Shown: one piece after another, positions 35,602 to 46,035 of the stretch
Layout: each line of letters begins with the position of its first letter
How positions within the stretch are numbered: the stretch's first letter is position 1
From: Allobosea sp. Root381
Lineage (GTDB): Bacteria > Pseudomonadota > Alphaproteobacteria > Rhizobiales > Beijerinckiaceae
DNA length: 64,000 nt
Direction: 5' to 3'
Assembly: GCF_001429395.1 (NCBI RefSeq)
Contig: NZ_LMJT01000001.1
Span: 3,335 to 67,334, forward strand
Made by a program: the position numbers and the translations under genes
Notes under the pieces: generated by a model
What the model was told of the DNA's origin: nothing
Seen by the model: only the letters and a program-made list of their open reading frames with translations
Database searches by the model: none

Positions 35602-36687
35602 ATGAAACGTCGCGACTTTTTGAAAACGGGCGCGCTGGCGGCCGCCGCCACGCCCGTCGCGATGCCGGCCGTCGCGCAGTCGCAGCCCGAGGTGAAGTGG
35701 CGGCTGACCTCGAGCTTCCCGAAGTCGCTCGACACGATCTTCGGCACCGCGCAGCAATTCGCCAAGCTGGTCGGCGAGGCGACCGACGGCAAGTTCCAGA
35801 TCCAGGTCTTCTCGCCGGGCGAGATCGTGCCGGGCCTGCAGGCGCTCGACGCGGTGCAGAACGGCACGGTCGAATGCGCGCATTCGCCGACCTATTTCTA
35901 TATCGGCAAGGACCCGACGCTGGGGCTGGGCACCGGCATCCCCTTCGGCCTGAATGCGCGCCAGCAACACAGCTGGTGGTATTTCGGCGGCGGCGAGCAG
36001 ATCGTGAACGGCGTGCTCGACCGGTTCGGCGCCTATGGCATCCCCTGCGGCAATTCCGGCTGCCAGATGGGTGGCTTCTTCCGCAACGAGCTCAAGGGCG
36101 TCGACGACCTCAAGGGGCTGAAGTTCCGCATCGGCGGCATGGGCGGCGCGGTTCTGGCGAAGCTCGGCGTGGTGCCGACGCAGATCGCACCCGGCGACGT
36201 CTATCCGGCGCTGGAGCGCGGCACGATCGACGCCGCCGAATTCGTCGGCCCCTATGACGACGAGAAGCTCGGCTTCATCCGCGTCGCCAAATACTACTAC
36301 TATCCCGGCTGGTGGGAGGGCGGCGCGATGCTGCACCTGCTGATCGGCAAGGAGGCCTGGGCCAAGTTGCCGAAGCACTACCAGGCGATCGTCCAGAACG
36401 CCTGCGAGGCGGCCAATAACTGGATGCTGGCGAAGTACGACTTCGTGAATCCGGGCGGCCTGCGCCGGCTCGTCGGCCAGGGCGCCCAGCTCAAGGCCTT
36501 CCCGATGCCGGTGATGGAAGCGGCGCTCAAGGCGGCCGACGAGTATTATGCGGAGACCGGCGCCAAGAGCGCCGACTTCAAGAAGGGCTACGATTCGATG
36601 GTGGCCTTCCGCGGCGAGAACCTGCTCTGGTGGCAGGTGGCGGAGTTGTCCTACGACTCGTTCATGAACCGGCTTCGGGCGCGCTGA
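35602..36687 (+). CDS. TRAP transporter substrate-binding protein (DctP/TakP type)
   Basis: 361 residues. A twin-arginine signal (K-R-R-D-F-L-K-T-G, 2-10) ends in A-V-A-Q-S. The mature sequence (F-P-K-S-L-D-T, F-S-P-G-E-I-V-P-G, F-R-I-G-G-M-G-G, P-Y-D-D-E-K-L-G-F) fits the TakP/mannitol-chloroaromatic branch, whose ligands are often 2-oxo acids. ATG 35602 has GGGAGGA upstream. No DctQ or DctM gene is adjacent; a QM pair of the same branch without a binding protein lies at 57.4-59.5 kb. Confidence 0.92.
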   Translation: MKRRDFLKTGALAAAATPVAMPAVAQSQPEVKWRLTSSFPKSLDTIFGTAQQFAKLVGEATDGKFQIQVFSPGEIVPGLQALDAVQNGTVECAHSPTYFYIGKDPTLGLGTGIPFGLNARQQHSWWYFGGGEQIVNGVLDRFGAYGIPCGNSGCQMGGFFRNELKGVDDLKGLKFRIGGMGGAVLAKLGVVPTQIAPGDVYPALERGTIDAAEFVGPYDDEKLGFIRVAKYYYYPGWWEGGAMLHLLIGKEAWAKLPKHYQAIVQNACEAANNWMLAKYDFVNPGGLRRLVGQGAQLKAFPMPVMEAALKAADEYYAETGAKSADFKKGYDSMVAFRGENLLWWQVAELSYDSFMNRLRAR

Positions 36688-36718
36688 GCGACTGCGGCAG
36701 CGGAGGCGCGAACCGACC

Positions 36719-37207
36719 ATGTCGACGAAACCGCCTGCGCCGGACCGGCCGCTGCGACTCGAGCAATACCTGCCCTACCGCCTCAACGTCGTCGCCTTCC
36801 ATTCGGCGCGGGCGCTCGGGCGGATCTACGATGCTCAATTCGGCATCGGCATCCCGGAATGGCGGGTCGTCGCGCAGCTCGGCGAGTTCGGCCGGCTGAC
36901 CTCGCGCGACATCGGCGAGCTCGCGCAGATGCACAAGACCAAGGTCTCGCGCGCCGTCTCCGAGCTGGAGCAGCGCGGGCTCGTCTCGCGCGCCGAGAAC
37001 AGGCAGGACCGGCGCGAGTCCTTCGTGGCGCTGACGGCGGCCGGCGAGCGCATCTATGCGCAGATCGCACCGCTGGCGCTGGCCTTCGAGGCGCGCTGGA
37101 CCGAAGGCATCGCGGCCGATGAGCTCAAGGTCTTCGAGCGCGTGCTCTCGACGCTGACCGAACGCAGCCGCCACCTTGCCGGCGGCTACCGCGACGACGA
37201 GGGCTGA
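36719..37207 (+). CDS. MarR family transcriptional regulator
   Basis: 162 residues with a winged helix: P-E-W-R-V-V-A-Q-L, L-A-Q-M-H-K-T-K-V-S-R-A-V-S-E-L-E-Q-R-G-L and N-R-Q-D-R-R-E. It starts 31 bases after the TRAP binding protein gene and probably shares its transcript. It may regulate the divergent FAH-like gene and the TRAP protein. Ligand unknown. Confidence 0.9.
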   Translation: MSTKPPAPDRPLRLEQYLPYRLNVVAFHSARALGRIYDAQFGIGIPEWRVVAQLGEFGRLTSRDIGELAQMHKTKVSRAVSELEQRGLVSRAENRQDRRESFVALTAAGERIYAQIAPLALAFEARWTEGIAADELKVFERVLSTLTERSRHLAGGYRDDEG

Positions 37208-37216
37208 GCATCCCGT

Positions 37217-38167
37217 TCAGAAAAACCGCGCGAGGTTGCGGCGGATGCGCTCCAACGGCGGCTCGCCGGCCGGCGGCGGCACGAAATCCTGGCCCGTGAT
37301 GGTCTCGAAGGCCCGGACATAGACGTCCGTGGTCTGCGCGATCAGCTCCTGCGGGATCGGCGGCAGCTCCTCCTTGTAGGGGTCGCAGCGCGCGACCACC
37401 CAGCTCCGGACGAAATCCTTGTCGAAGGATTCCGGCTTCTCGCCTGCCGCGAAGCGCGCGGGATAGTTGGCGGCCATCCAGTAGCGGCTCGAATCCGGCG
37501 TGTGGATCTCGTCGGCCAGCAGGATCCGGCCGTCCTTGTCCGTTCCGAACTCGTATTTCGTGTCGGCCAGGATCAGCCCGCGCTCGTCGGCCATGGCCTG
37601 GCCGCGCGCGAACAGGGCAAGCGCATAGCGGCTGACCGTGTCCCACTGCTCCTGGGTCAGGAGCCCCTCGGCGACGATCTGCCTTGCCGACAGCGGCTCA
37701 TCATGGCCGCCGTCGAACGCCTTGCTCGTCGGGGTGATGATTGCCTCGGGCAGCTTCTCGTTGTCGCGCAGGCCGTCGGGCAGGCGCACGCCGTACATCT
37801 CGCGCTGGCCCTGCTTGTACATTGTCAGGATCGAGGTGCCGGTGGTGCCGGCGAGATAGCCGCGGACCACGATCTCTACGGGCAAGATGTCGAGCCGCGT
37901 GCCGATCACGACATTGGGATCGGGGTATTCGAGCACATGGTTGGGGCAGATGTCGGCCGTCTTCTCGAACCAGTAGCGCGCCGTCTGCGTCAGGACCTGC
38001 CCCTTGAGGGGGATCGCCGCGATCGCCCGGTCGAAGGCGCTCAGCCGATCCGTCGAGATCAGGATGCGGCGCCCGTCCGGAAGATCGTAGTTTTCCCGGA
38101 CCTTGCCGCGATAATAACTGGGAAGCTCGGGGATGAAGGCGTCTTCGAGGGCCAGAGGTTGGTTCAT
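37217..38167 (-). CDS. purC: Phosphoribosylaminoimidazole-succinocarboxamide synthase
   Basis: 316 residues, the longer bacterial/eukaryote-like form. Motifs [38 protein letters not shown] and [11 protein letters not shown] are intact. It joins CAIR and aspartate in purine synthesis. No other purine genes are nearby; alphaproteobacteria often carry a second, shorter purC near purS, which I cannot check here. Confidence 0.95.
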   Translation of the reverse strand: MNQPLALEDAFIPELPSYYRGKVRENYDLPDGRRILISTDRLSAFDRAIAAIPLKGQVLTQTARYWFEKTADICPNHVLEYPDPNVVIGTRLDILPVEIVVRGYLAGTTGTSILTMYKQGQREMYGVRLPDGLRDNEKLPEAIITPTSKAFDGGHDEPLSARQIVAEGLLTQEQWDTVSRYALALFARGQAMADERGLILADTKYEFGTDKDGRILLADEIHTPDSSRYWMAANYPARFAAGEKPESFDKDFVRSWVVARCDPYKEELPPIPQELIAQTTDVYVRAFETITGQDFVPPPAGEPPLERIRRNLARFF

Positions 38168-38506
38168 GTCGGCTTCGCCCGCTTGCGGCACCCGCGCGGC
38201 GTGCGCGGGCAGCATCGCTGCCTTCTAGACAGTCGCGGGCTGCGCGCCAACCGCGTCGATGCTGGATCGTCAATGCTGCACCGCTCAATCCGGCGTGGCG
38301 ATTGCCCGGCCGCGGCGAATGTGGCATTCGGGTCCCGCGCCGAGCCGGTCGTTTGCGCCTGGCGAGGCGTCCCTCCTTAGTTCCGTCGCGTTTGGCGGGT
38401 GTTGTTCCGCCCCAGGGCGAACCCGCCAGGGTGAACAAGGCCAGCCTTGGGCAAGGATCATCCGGCAGAGCAAGACCGACAAGCAGGTGACGTGACGCGA
38501 CCCGCT
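38168..38506. other. Intergenic region, nothing clear
   Basis: 339 bases between purC (minus) and the DUF2865 gene (plus). It contains GC-rich partial inverted repeats near 38390-38430 (GGCGGGT/ACCCGCC) but no open frame I can support and no definite promoter. Confidence 0.4.
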
Positions 38507-39691
38507 ATGACATCGAGACCTTTCTGGCTGCGGCACGGCAGACGCCTCGGAATTGCGTTGCTGGCGCTGGCTTCCATGAGTGGCGCGGCCGTGGCGCAAT
38601 CGCCATCGTGCAATGCATGGCGTTCCGAGCTCGCGAGCCTGCAGGGCCAGCGCGGCGGCGACGCGCGGGCGGCCCAGGCGGCACAGCGCGTCGGTTCCCA
38701 GCTCGCTCAGGCGACGAACCAGTATCGCTCCATGGGCTGCGAGCGTGGCGGCTTCCTCTTCTTCGGCGAGGCGCCGCCGCCGCAATGCAATGGCCTCCGG
38801 AGCCAGATCGGACAGCTGCAGGCCCAGTATGGCCGTCTGCAGCAGCAGGCCGAGGGCGGCGGGGTCGAACAGCGCCGCGCCCAGCTCGCGGCCGCCATCA
38901 ACAACAATTGCCGTGGCGGTGGTCAGGAGCGCGGCTTCTTCGAGACGATCTTCGGCCTCGAGCCCCGCCGCGGCGAGATCGACTCGACGCTGCCTGAGCT
39001 CGACCCCGAGCAGCCGTTCGAAGAGCAGAAGCCGCGGATGGGCGGCCCCTACACCGTCTGCGTTCGCAGCTGCGACGGCTACTTCTTTCCGCTCTCGAAC
39101 AACAGTTCCGGGAATGGCGACGAGATGTGCCAGGCGCTCTGCCCCGGCACCGAAACCTCCGCCTACGGCATGACCAATGGCGGCGACATCCAGAACGCCG
39201 TCGCCCGGAGCACCGGCCAGCCCTATTCCTCGCTGCCGAACGCTGGCAAGTTCCAGCGCAGCTTCGACGCCGCCTGCACCTGCAGGACCCAGGGCCAGAG
39301 CTGGGCGCAGGCCCTCAGGGAAGCCGAATACCTGCTCGACAAGCGCAAGGGCGACATCATCGTCACCGAGCAGCGGGCAGCCGAGCTTTCGCGGCCCAGG
39401 GAGCCGAAAGCGGACCCGAAGCGGCGCGGCGGCGCCCCGACCCCGGCCCCTGCGACGCAGCCCGCGGGCATCCCCGAGACCCCCGACGAAAAGCCGATGC
39501 CCTCCGAAAACTCGCCGACGGCCGGCACCGAATCGGCCGGCGTCGGGCCGAACTCGGTCGGCGAACGCGTGCTCGACAAGGGCGACGGGCTGAAGCAGGA
39601 GACGCGCAGCGTCACCGGCGAACGGCGCACGGTGCGGATCGTCGCGCCCAATCTGGCGCCCAATCTCGGACCGGCAGCCGCGCGGCCCTGA
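38507..39691 (+). CDS. DUF2865 domain-containing exported protein
   Basis: 394 residues: signal peptide (about 1-31, ending A-V-A-Q-S), a helical Gln/Cys-rich region, then the DUF2865 core with Y-T-V-C-V-R-S-C-D-G-Y-F-F-P and C-Q-A-L-C-P-G-T-E. A Pro/Ala-rich disordered tail follows (about 300-394). Paired cysteines suggest disulfides in the envelope. DUF2865 proteins are typical of Hyphomicrobiales and of unknown function. Confidence 0.88.
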   Translation: MTSRPFWLRHGRRLGIALLALASMSGAAVAQSPSCNAWRSELASLQGQRGGDARAAQAAQRVGSQLAQATNQYRSMGCERGGFLFFGEAPPPQCNGLRSQIGQLQAQYGRLQQQAEGGGVEQRRAQLAAAINNNCRGGGQERGFFETIFGLEPRRGEIDSTLPELDPEQPFEEQKPRMGGPYTVCVRSCDGYFFPLSNNSSGNGDEMCQALCPGTETSAYGMTNGGDIQNAVARSTGQPYSSLPNAGKFQRSFDAACTCRTQGQSWAQALREAEYLLDKRKGDIIVTEQRAAELSRPREPKADPKRRGGAPTPAPATQPAGIPETPDEKPMPSENSPTAGTESAGVGPNSVGERVLDKGDGLKQETRSVTGERRTVRIVAPNLAPNLGPAAARP

Positions 39692-39723
39692 TCGCGATCA
39701 GCATTTCGGCAGCAGGACGCCGC

Positions 39724-41064
39724 TCAGGCGCTATCGCCCGCAAGCCGCTTCAGCGCTTTCTCCCGGCCGATGAGCGGGAGCAGCGCCGCCAGTTCGGGAC
39801 CGTGATCGAGCCCGGTCAGCGCTCGGCGCAGCGGCATGAACAGCGCCTTGCCCTTGGCCCCCGTCGCGGCGGAGACGGCGCCGGTCCAGCTTTTCCAGGT
39901 GGTCGCGTCGAAAGGCTCGGCCGGCAGCAGCGAGGCGGCAGTGGCGGCGAAGGCGGGGTCAGAGATGTCGGGTGCGAGCGGACCCTGCACCACCTCGTCC
40001 CAGATGCGTGCCTCGTCGAGCTTGGCAAGGTTGCCGCGAATCGCGAGCCAGAAGGCCTCACTGCCGTCGACGCCGAGGGCCTGCAGCCGTGCTGCGACCG
40101 CCTGATGCGGAAGCTGATGCAGGGTGCGGGCGCTCAGCGTCTCGAGGTCGTGCTCGTCGAACTTGGCCGGCGCGCGCGAGATATGGCCGAGGTCGACAAG
40201 GCGCGCGAGCTCGTCGAGGCTGGCGACGGGGCGCACCGCATCCGAGGAGCCGGTCAGCACGGCGAGCGATGCAACCGCCATCGCCTCGACGCCCGCCTCG
40301 CGCAGCCCGCGCAGCGAGAGATGGCCGAGGCGCTTGGAGAGCCCTTCGCCGCTTGCCGTCGTCAGCAGGTTATGGTGGCCGAAGGCCGGCAGGCTCGCGC
40401 CCAGTGCCTCGAAGATCTGGATATGCACCGCCGTGTTGGTGACATGATCCTCGCCGCGGATGATGTGGGTCACGCCGGTCTCGGTATCGTCCACCACTGA
40501 CGGCAGATGGTAGAGATAGCTGCCATCTTCGCGGATCAGCACCTGGTCTGACAGCGAGGCGCAATCGACATGGGCTTCGCCGCGCACCAGATCACTCCAG
40601 GCGACGACACGCGGCTCCAGCAGGAAGCGCCAATGCGGCTTCCGCCCCTCGGCCTCCAGCTTCGCCTTCTCTTCGGCGGTCAGCTTCAGCGCGGCGCGGT
40701 CGTAGATCGGCGGCAGGCCGCGCGCGAGCTGGCGCTTGCGACGACGGTCCAGTTCGTCGGCCGTCTCGTAGCAGGCATAGAGCCGGCCTGACGCGCGCAG
40801 GCGCTCCGCCGCCGCGTCATAGAGCGCAAGCCGCTGCGACTGGCTGATCACGACGTCTGGCACGATGCCGAGCCAGGCGAGGTCCTCGGCGATGGCCTCG
40901 GCGAATTCCGGCTTCGAGCGCGCGAGATCGGTGTCGTCGTAGCGCAGCATGAAGCGGCCGCCGTGGCGGCGCGCATAGAGCCCGTTGAACAGCGCCGAGC
41001 GGGCGTTGCCGATGTGCAGATAGCCGGTTGGCGACGGAGCGAAGCGCAGGAGCGGAGCGGTCAT
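39724..41064 (-). CDS. gltX: Glutamyl-tRNA synthetase (second-type GltX)
   Basis: 446 residues. [13 protein letters not shown] (HIGH-type, residues 8-20) and E-G-L-S-K-R-L-G (the KMSKS-equivalent) are present, with the G-E-D-H-V-T-N-T segment. Alphaproteobacteria commonly have two GltX proteins; the short length and weakly conserved K-M-S-K-S (G-L-S-K-R) fit the second type. The downstream neighbour is the NadE-like gene. Confidence 0.93.
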   Translation of the reverse strand: MTAPLLRFAPSPTGYLHIGNARSALFNGLYARRHGGRFMLRYDDTDLARSKPEFAEAIAEDLAWLGIVPDVVISQSQRLALYDAAAERLRASGRLYACYETADELDRRRKRQLARGLPPIYDRAALKLTAEEKAKLEAEGRKPHWRFLLEPRVVAWSDLVRGEAHVDCASLSDQVLIREDGSYLYHLPSVVDDTETGVTHIIRGEDHVTNTAVHIQIFEALGASLPAFGHHNLLTTASGEGLSKRLGHLSLRGLREAGVEAMAVASLAVLTGSSDAVRPVASLDELARLVDLGHISRAPAKFDEHDLETLSARTLHQLPHQAVAARLQALGVDGSEAFWLAIRGNLAKLDEARIWDEVVQGPLAPDISDPAFAATAASLLPAEPFDATTWKSWTGAVSAATGAKGKALFMPLRRALTGLDHGPELAALLPLIGREKALKRLAGDSA

Positions 41065-41114
41065 GCCCGGCTTATGGCGCGTTTGCGCGGCAGCGACAAT
41101 CGCCGGCTGGTCCT

Positions 41115-42815
41115 TCAGAAATCGAAGCTCTCGCCGCCGCCCCGGCCCACGCCCCTGACCAAGGCCGGATCGGGTTGATACGCCGCCTCGCCCGTGTCGA
41201 CGAAGCCAGGAGCGATGGGATCGAACCGCTCGCCGTTCGGCTTGCGCGCGGCGATCCTGATTCCGGGCGCGGCGCGGCGGCGCCGGTAGGCGGGGCATGC
41301 GAGCGCGCGTTCGACGGCAACCACCGCCTCGCGATCATGCCCCCCGGCAACGATCTCTGAAACGCGCTGCCCACGGTCGAAGGCGGCCAGTATCGCGTCG
41401 AGCACGTCATGAGGCGGCAGCGCTTGCCCGCCGGCCAGGAGCGCGTCCGGGATGACGATGCCGTCGGGGCCCAGCGCGTCGGCCGGCTTCCAGCGGTTGC
41501 GCAGCGCGGCGAGCCGCACCAACTCGGTCGCATAGAGATCCCTGAGCGGATTGAAGCCGCCAGCCGCCTCGCCGGGATGCGCAGCATCGCCGCAAACCAT
41601 CCCGGACCGTCCTGCCGGGACCGCCAGCACCCAGCCGAGGCTGTCGGCCAGCGCCGCGAGCAGCGTGCCGCACACGTGGCTCTCCAGGCTCGACTCCAGG
41701 GCAACGTTTCCACCGGTGCCGACGACGCCTGACAGAGCCGCTTCGACGGCCTTGACCGCGCCCTCGATCCCGAGGATCTCGCAGCGCGCGCCCAGCGCCC
41801 GTGCGCAGGCCTGCGCAGCGGCCAGGATCTGCGGGGCCGTGCGGCGGGAGGGCATCAGCACGCAGGTGACGTTCTCCGGCCCCAGCGCATCGACCGCCAT
41901 GGCAGCCGCGAGCGCCGTGTCGATGCTGCCCGACAGCCCGAGCACGATGCCGGGGCGCCCCGACTTGGCGGCATGGTCGCGCAGGCCCAGCACGCAGGCG
42001 GCATAGTCCGCCTCGTCTCCGGTCTCGACGGCGGCGATCTCGCCGGGCCGGCAGCTCCAGCGCCCGGCCTCGCGGACCCAGTCGACCATGACGAGGGTCT
42101 CCCGGAAGGCGGGGAGCTGGTGCGTCAGGTTGCGTCCGTCATCCAGGACGAAGGAGGCACCGTCGAAGACGAGCTCGCCCCGGCCGCCGACCTGGTTGAG
42201 ATGGACCAGCGGCAGCTCGCTCTCGACCACGCGCGCGACCGTGGCATTCATGCGTTCGTCGCCGGCGCCGCGGCGGAAGGGCGAGCCCTGCGGCGAAAGC
42301 AGGATCTCGGCCCCGGTCTCGGCGAGGCATTCGACGACCTCCTCATGCCCGAGGTCATGACCGATCGGCAGGCCCAGGCGGACCCGATCGCGAAACGGCA
42401 CCGGGCCCGGCAGCGGGCCGGCTGCGAAGCTGCGCGTCTCGTCGAGAAGGTCGTCATCCGCCAACGCCACCTTGAAGCGCACGGATTGGATCACGCCGCC
42501 ATCGAGCAAGGCGCAGGCGTTGTAGAGCTTGCCGCCCTCCAGCCAGGGCAGGCCGAGCAGCACGGCCGGGCCGCCATCCGCCGTCTCGCGCGCGAGCTCC
42601 TCGCAGGCCTTGCGGCAGGCGTCCTGGAAAGCCGATTTCAGCGCGAGATCGTCCGGCGGGTGGCCACTGAGGAACAGCTCGGGGAACATCACCAGCTCGG
42701 CGCCCGCCTGCCCTGCCCGGCGCCGGGCCTCCCGGACAAGCCCGGCATTGCCGGCTACGTCGCCGAGGACGGGGTTCGATTGCGCAAGGGCGAGGCGGAA
42801 GGAGGTCGCGATCAT
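41115..42815 (-). CDS. NadE-like protein, both active sites degenerate
   Basis: 566 residues with the full two-domain layout of glutamine-dependent NAD+ synthetase: a nitrilase-like amidase (about 5-260) and an ATP-pyrophosphatase (about 270-540). The amidase keeps Glu46 (F-P-E-L) and Lys115 but the nucleophile position, normally I-C-E-D-x-W, reads I-G-H-D-L-G (Gly152 for Cys). In the synthetase domain the P-loop S-G-G-x-D-S is S-G-S-I-D-T (295-300), T-T-G-N-K-S-E is V-P-A-G-R-S-G and the K-R-R-Q-A-P-P-G block is R-R-R-R-A-A-P-G. The frame is intact over its whole length, so it is kept as a protein, probably not as NAD+ synthetase. Confidence 0.8.
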   Translation of the reverse strand: MIATSFRLALAQSNPVLGDVAGNAGLVREARRRAGQAGAELVMFPELFLSGHPPDDLALKSAFQDACRKACEELARETADGGPAVLLGLPWLEGGKLYNACALLDGGVIQSVRFKVALADDDLLDETRSFAAGPLPGPVPFRDRVRLGLPIGHDLGHEEVVECLAETGAEILLSPQGSPFRRGAGDERMNATVARVVESELPLVHLNQVGGRGELVFDGASFVLDDGRNLTHQLPAFRETLVMVDWVREAGRWSCRPGEIAAVETGDEADYAACVLGLRDHAAKSGRPGIVLGLSGSIDTALAAAMAVDALGPENVTCVLMPSRRTAPQILAAAQACARALGARCEILGIEGAVKAVEAALSGVVGTGGNVALESSLESHVCGTLLAALADSLGWVLAVPAGRSGMVCGDAAHPGEAAGGFNPLRDLYATELVRLAALRNRWKPADALGPDGIVIPDALLAGGQALPPHDVLDAILAAFDRGQRVSEIVAGGHDREAVVAVERALACPAYRRRRAAPGIRIAARKPNGERFDPIAPGFVDTGEAAYQPDPALVRGVGRGGGESFDF

Positions 42816-42950
42816 TGCGCGGCTGTAGCGTGACGCCGGCGCCCGGGCAACGGCGCCCGCCGCGGCTTAACCTGACGTTAGGGTTAATCGCGCATGAATG
42901 CTGGCGGAGCCGCCCCTGCACGACAGCAGGCCTCCGTTCGGAGAAGCGAG

Positions 42951-43820
42951 ATGCGTAGCCGCCAGATCACCATGATGGGCACCGCCGCCCTCGTCGCCTG
43001 TGCCCTGACCACGACCACCTCCATCGAGGCCGCCGATTTCCCCGTACTGCGCGGTTCGCAGATCGAGGACGCTCCGCCGGCGCCGGACTATATCAGCTGG
43101 TCCGGCTTCTATTTCGGCGGTGGCGCCGGCGTCTCCTCGACCAAGTTCGAGCCCGGCGGCGAAGGCCTGCAGAAGCTCGCGCGCTTCTCCTTCCGCAACA
43201 CGGTGCTCGGCAACGAAATCGACATGGGCGGACTGGTCAACGAGCTGCCCTCGAAGCGCGACAGCGGCGCACAGTATTTCGGCTTCGCGGGCTATAATTT
43301 CCTATTCGGCGACGCGGTGCTCGGCATCGAGGCCGATTACACGCGCTCGAACCACTCCTATCTTCTGACCGACTATATCGCGCGGCGCTTCGTCGACTCG
43401 ACCGGCACCGTGAACGACTTCTCGCTCTCGACCCGGCAGGGCGCCGAGCTTCTCGACTACGCCACGGCGCGCATCCGCATGGGCTGGGCCTATGGCCGGA
43501 TCATGCCCTTTGCGACGCTCGGCGCCGCCGTCGGCCGGTTCAACACCGTCTCCACCATCGTGGCGACCAACGACCTGACGCAGGCCAACCCGGTCACCGG
43601 CGGCGTATTTCAGGGCCCGGCGGCCGGCTATCCGCTGGCGGTCGGCGAGACCAAGCGCAATGTGTACGGTTTCGGCCTGACCGCCGGTCTCGGCGTCGAC
43701 ATGGCGCTGACCGAGAACCTCTTCCTCAGGGCCGAATATCAGCTCGTCCGGTTCGCCGATGTCGAAGGCACGACGACGACGGTCAATACGGGCCGTGTCG
43801 CCGCCGGCCTGAAGTTCTGA
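42951..43820 (+). CDS. Outer membrane beta-barrel protein (Omp25/porin-like)
   Basis: 289 residues: signal peptide ending S-I-E-A-A-D (1-28), then the W-S-G-F-Y-F-G-G-G-A-G-V start of an OmpA-like eight-strand barrel, with Y-F-G-F-A-G-Y-N-F, A-R-I-R-M-G-W-A-Y-G and L-F-L-R-A-E-Y-Q. It ends in K-F, a terminal Phe as BAM substrates require. The ATG at 42951 follows GAGAAGCGAG. Abundant structural porin-like protein of Hyphomicrobiales is the likely role. Confidence 0.9.
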   Translation: MRSRQITMMGTAALVACALTTTTSIEAADFPVLRGSQIEDAPPAPDYISWSGFYFGGGAGVSSTKFEPGGEGLQKLARFSFRNTVLGNEIDMGGLVNELPSKRDSGAQYFGFAGYNFLFGDAVLGIEADYTRSNHSYLLTDYIARRFVDSTGTVNDFSLSTRQGAELLDYATARIRMGWAYGRIMPFATLGAAVGRFNTVSTIVATNDLTQANPVTGGVFQGPAAGYPLAVGETKRNVYGFGLTAGLGVDMALTENLFLRAEYQLVRFADVEGTTTTVNTGRVAAGLKF

Positions 43821-43841
43821 AGCGACAATCAGCCAGAAGCA

Positions 43842-43871
43842 AAAAAGCCGGGGCGCAAACCCCGGCTTTTT
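43842..43871. terminator. Bidirectional rho-independent terminator
   Basis: AAAAAGCCGGGG (43842-43853) and CCCCGGCTTTTT (43860-43871) flank a 6-base loop (CGCAAA). The 12-bp stem with A and T tracts on both sides ends the porin gene on the plus strand and the DAHP synthase gene on the minus strand. Confidence 0.92.
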
Positions 43872-43898
43872 CGTTTTCGTCAAGGCTGCGGGCGGAGC

Positions 43899-45290
43899 TT
43901 ACTCGGCCGCCTCGACCTCGGGCCGGGCCCGGCCGGCGCGATCGCGCTTGACCAGCTCGGCGACGAGGAAGGCGAGTTCCAGCGCCTGCTCGGCGTTGAG
44001 ACGCGGGTCGCAGACCGTGTGGTAGCGGTCGTTCAGGTCCGCATCGGTCATGCCGCGGGCACCGCCCGTGCATTCGGTGACGTTCTTGCCCGTCATCTCC
44101 AGGTGCAGGCCGCCGGCATGGCTGCCTTCTGCCTGGTGGACGGCGAAGAAGTTCTTCACCTCGGTCATGATCAGGTCGAAGGGCCTTGTCTTGTAGCCGC
44201 TCGCCGCCTTGACCGTGTTGCCGTGCATCGGGTCGCAGGACCAGACGACGTTGCGCCCTTCCCGCTTGGTGGCGCGCACAAGCGCCGGCAGGTTGTCGAA
44301 CACCTTGTCGGCGCCGAAGCGGCCGATCAGCGTCAGGCGGCCCGGCTGGTTCTGCGGATCGAGCACGTCGATCAGCTTGAGCAGGCCGTCGACCGTGGTC
44401 GACGGGCCGCATTTCAGGCCGATCGGGTTCTTGATGCCGCGGAAGAACTCGACATGGGCGTGGTCGATCTGGCGCGTGCGATCACCGATCCAGAGCATGT
44501 GCCCTGAGGTGTCGTAATACTCGCCCGTCGTCGAATCGGTGCGCGTCATCGCCTGCTCGTAGCCGAGCAGAAGCGCCTCGTGGCTGGTGTAGAAATCGGT
44601 CGTGCGCATCTCCGGATGGGTCTCCGGATCGATGCCGATGGCGCGCATGAAGTCGAGCGCCTCGGTGATGCGCTCGGCGACCTCGTTGTAGCGCGAGGAG
44701 GCGGGCGCATCCTTGACGAAGCCGAGCATCCAGCGATGGGCGTTGTCGAGATTGGCGTAGCCACCCGTCGCGAAGGCGCGGATCAGGTTCAGCGTCGCCG
44801 CCGACTGGCGATAGGCCTCGAGCTGGCGGCGCGGGTCGGGAATGCGCGCCTCAGGCGTGAAGGCGTTGTCGTTGACGATGTCGCCCTTGTAGCTCGGCAG
44901 CTCGACGCCGCCGATCGACTCGGTGGGAGCCGAGCGCGGCTTGGCGAACTGGCCGGCTATGCGCCCGACCTTCACCACCGGCGAGCCGCCGGCAAAGGTC
45001 AGCACCACCGCCATCTGCAGGAACAGACGGAAGAAATCGCGAATGTTGTCGGCGGAGTGCTCGCCGAAGCTCTCGGCGCAGTCGCCGCCCTGAAGAAGGA
45101 AGGCCTCGCCGGCCGCGACCTTGCCCAACGCCCGTTTGAGCTTGCGCGCCTCGCCTGCAAAAACGAGCGGCGGAAAGCCGGCGAGCTGCTGCTCCACCGC
45201 CTTAAGGGCTGCCTGGTCCGGATATTCCGGGATCTGCTGGACGGGCTTTGCCCTCCAGCTCTCGGGCGTCCACCGCTCGGACATTGTCAC
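43899..45290 (-). CDS. Class II 3-deoxy-7-phosphoheptulonate synthase
   Basis: 463 residues, class II (plant-like) DAHP synthase. Motifs [32 protein letters not shown] and [10 protein letters not shown] are intact. It makes the first shikimate-pathway product from PEP and erythrose-4-phosphate. I use the GTG ending at 45290 because AGGAG lies six bases before it; the ATG ending at 45284 would put the site too far. Monocistronic by the terminator downstream. Confidence 0.95.
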   Translation of the reverse strand: MTMSERWTPESWRAKPVQQIPEYPDQAALKAVEQQLAGFPPLVFAGEARKLKRALGKVAAGEAFLLQGGDCAESFGEHSADNIRDFFRLFLQMAVVLTFAGGSPVVKVGRIAGQFAKPRSAPTESIGGVELPSYKGDIVNDNAFTPEARIPDPRRQLEAYRQSAATLNLIRAFATGGYANLDNAHRWMLGFVKDAPASSRYNEVAERITEALDFMRAIGIDPETHPEMRTTDFYTSHEALLLGYEQAMTRTDSTTGEYYDTSGHMLWIGDRTRQIDHAHVEFFRGIKNPIGLKCGPSTTVDGLLKLIDVLDPQNQPGRLTLIGRFGADKVFDNLPALVRATKREGRNVVWSCDPMHGNTVKAASGYKTRPFDLIMTEVKNFFAVHQAEGSHAGGLHLEMTGKNVTECTGGARGMTDADLNDRYHTVCDPRLNAEQALELAFLVAELVKRDRAGRARPEVEAAE

Positions 45291-45427
45291 TCAAAGCTCC
45301 TGATGAGAAAAACGCGCTGTTCAGAACTCCTTCTCGGCGCGAAGGCGCGCCTATACACCCATGGCGCCGGGAAGGCCACCGTTACGAGCGCGCCAGCCGC
45401 ATGCCCGCGATGTCGCGGCGCTATTAC

Positions 45428-45496
45428 TTGAATCGCGTCAGGCTCTTGGCCGTAATCGCTGCCAAGGCGATTCAACGCGCTCAGAGATCGATTCAA
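45428..45496. promoter_or_regulatory. Structured region upstream of ridA
   Basis: A nested inverted repeat: TTGAATCG (45428-45435) pairs with CGATTCAA (45468-45475), and inside it CTTGGC (45445-45450) pairs with GCCAAG (45461-45466). CGATTCAA occurs again at 45489-45496. It lies between divergent DAHP synthase and ridA, 40 bases before the ridA ATG, so it could be an operator array or an RNA leader. Confidence 0.4.
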
Positions 45497-45536
45497 CCGG
45501 CCCGGACATTCCGGCTCTTCCGCAAAGGCCCCCTCC

Positions 45537-45926
45537 ATGCCCAAACGCAGCGTTTCCTCCGACCGCGTCTACAAGAGCCGGCTGCCCTTCGCCCAGGCGA
45601 CCATCGCCGGCGACTTCATGTTCGTGTGCTGTGTCGGCGCCGACCTGCAGGGGCAATACGCGCTGGGCGATGCGCGGCGGCAGACGCAGCAATGCATCGA
45701 CAACATCAAGGCCCTGCTGGAGGAGGCCGGGGCCAGCCTGGCCGACGTCGTGAAGTGCACCGTCTACGTCACCGACCGCGCCTATTGGGAGCCGATGAAC
45801 GAGGTCTTCTTCGCGAATTTCGGCGAAGCCGCGCCACACCGGGTCTCCTGCATCGTCAACGGGCTCGGCTCGCCAAACTGCATCGTCGAGATCGATGCGA
45901 CCGCCTATCTTGGCGAGGTTCCCTGA
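45537..45926 (+). CDS. ridA: RidA family enamine/imine deaminase
   Basis: 129 residues. The RidA fold is shown by G-D-F-M-F-V-C-C-V-G-A, Q-C-I-D-N-I-K-A-L-L-E-E-A-G, D-V-V-K-C-T-V-Y-V-T and the catalytic-type Arg in H-R-V-S-C-I-V-N with C-I-V-E-I-D-A at the end. Such proteins hydrolyse reactive 2-aminoacrylate-type intermediates; this sequence is divergent enough that it may be another RidA subfamily. Divergent from DAHP synthase. Confidence 0.85.
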   Translation: MPKRSVSSDRVYKSRLPFAQATIAGDFMFVCCVGADLQGQYALGDARRQTQQCIDNIKALLEEAGASLADVVKCTVYVTDRAYWEPMNEVFFANFGEAAPHRVSCIVNGLGSPNCIVEIDATAYLGEVP

Positions 45927-46035
45927 CCCGGTTTGCGGTGGCCCGGGCGTTGTGCGCGGTCCGATTGACAGGCACGTCGGCAGCCCGTAGCGCTCGCGCG
46001 ATCCCGCATGCCGCAAGTGGACGGACTCCAGAGAT

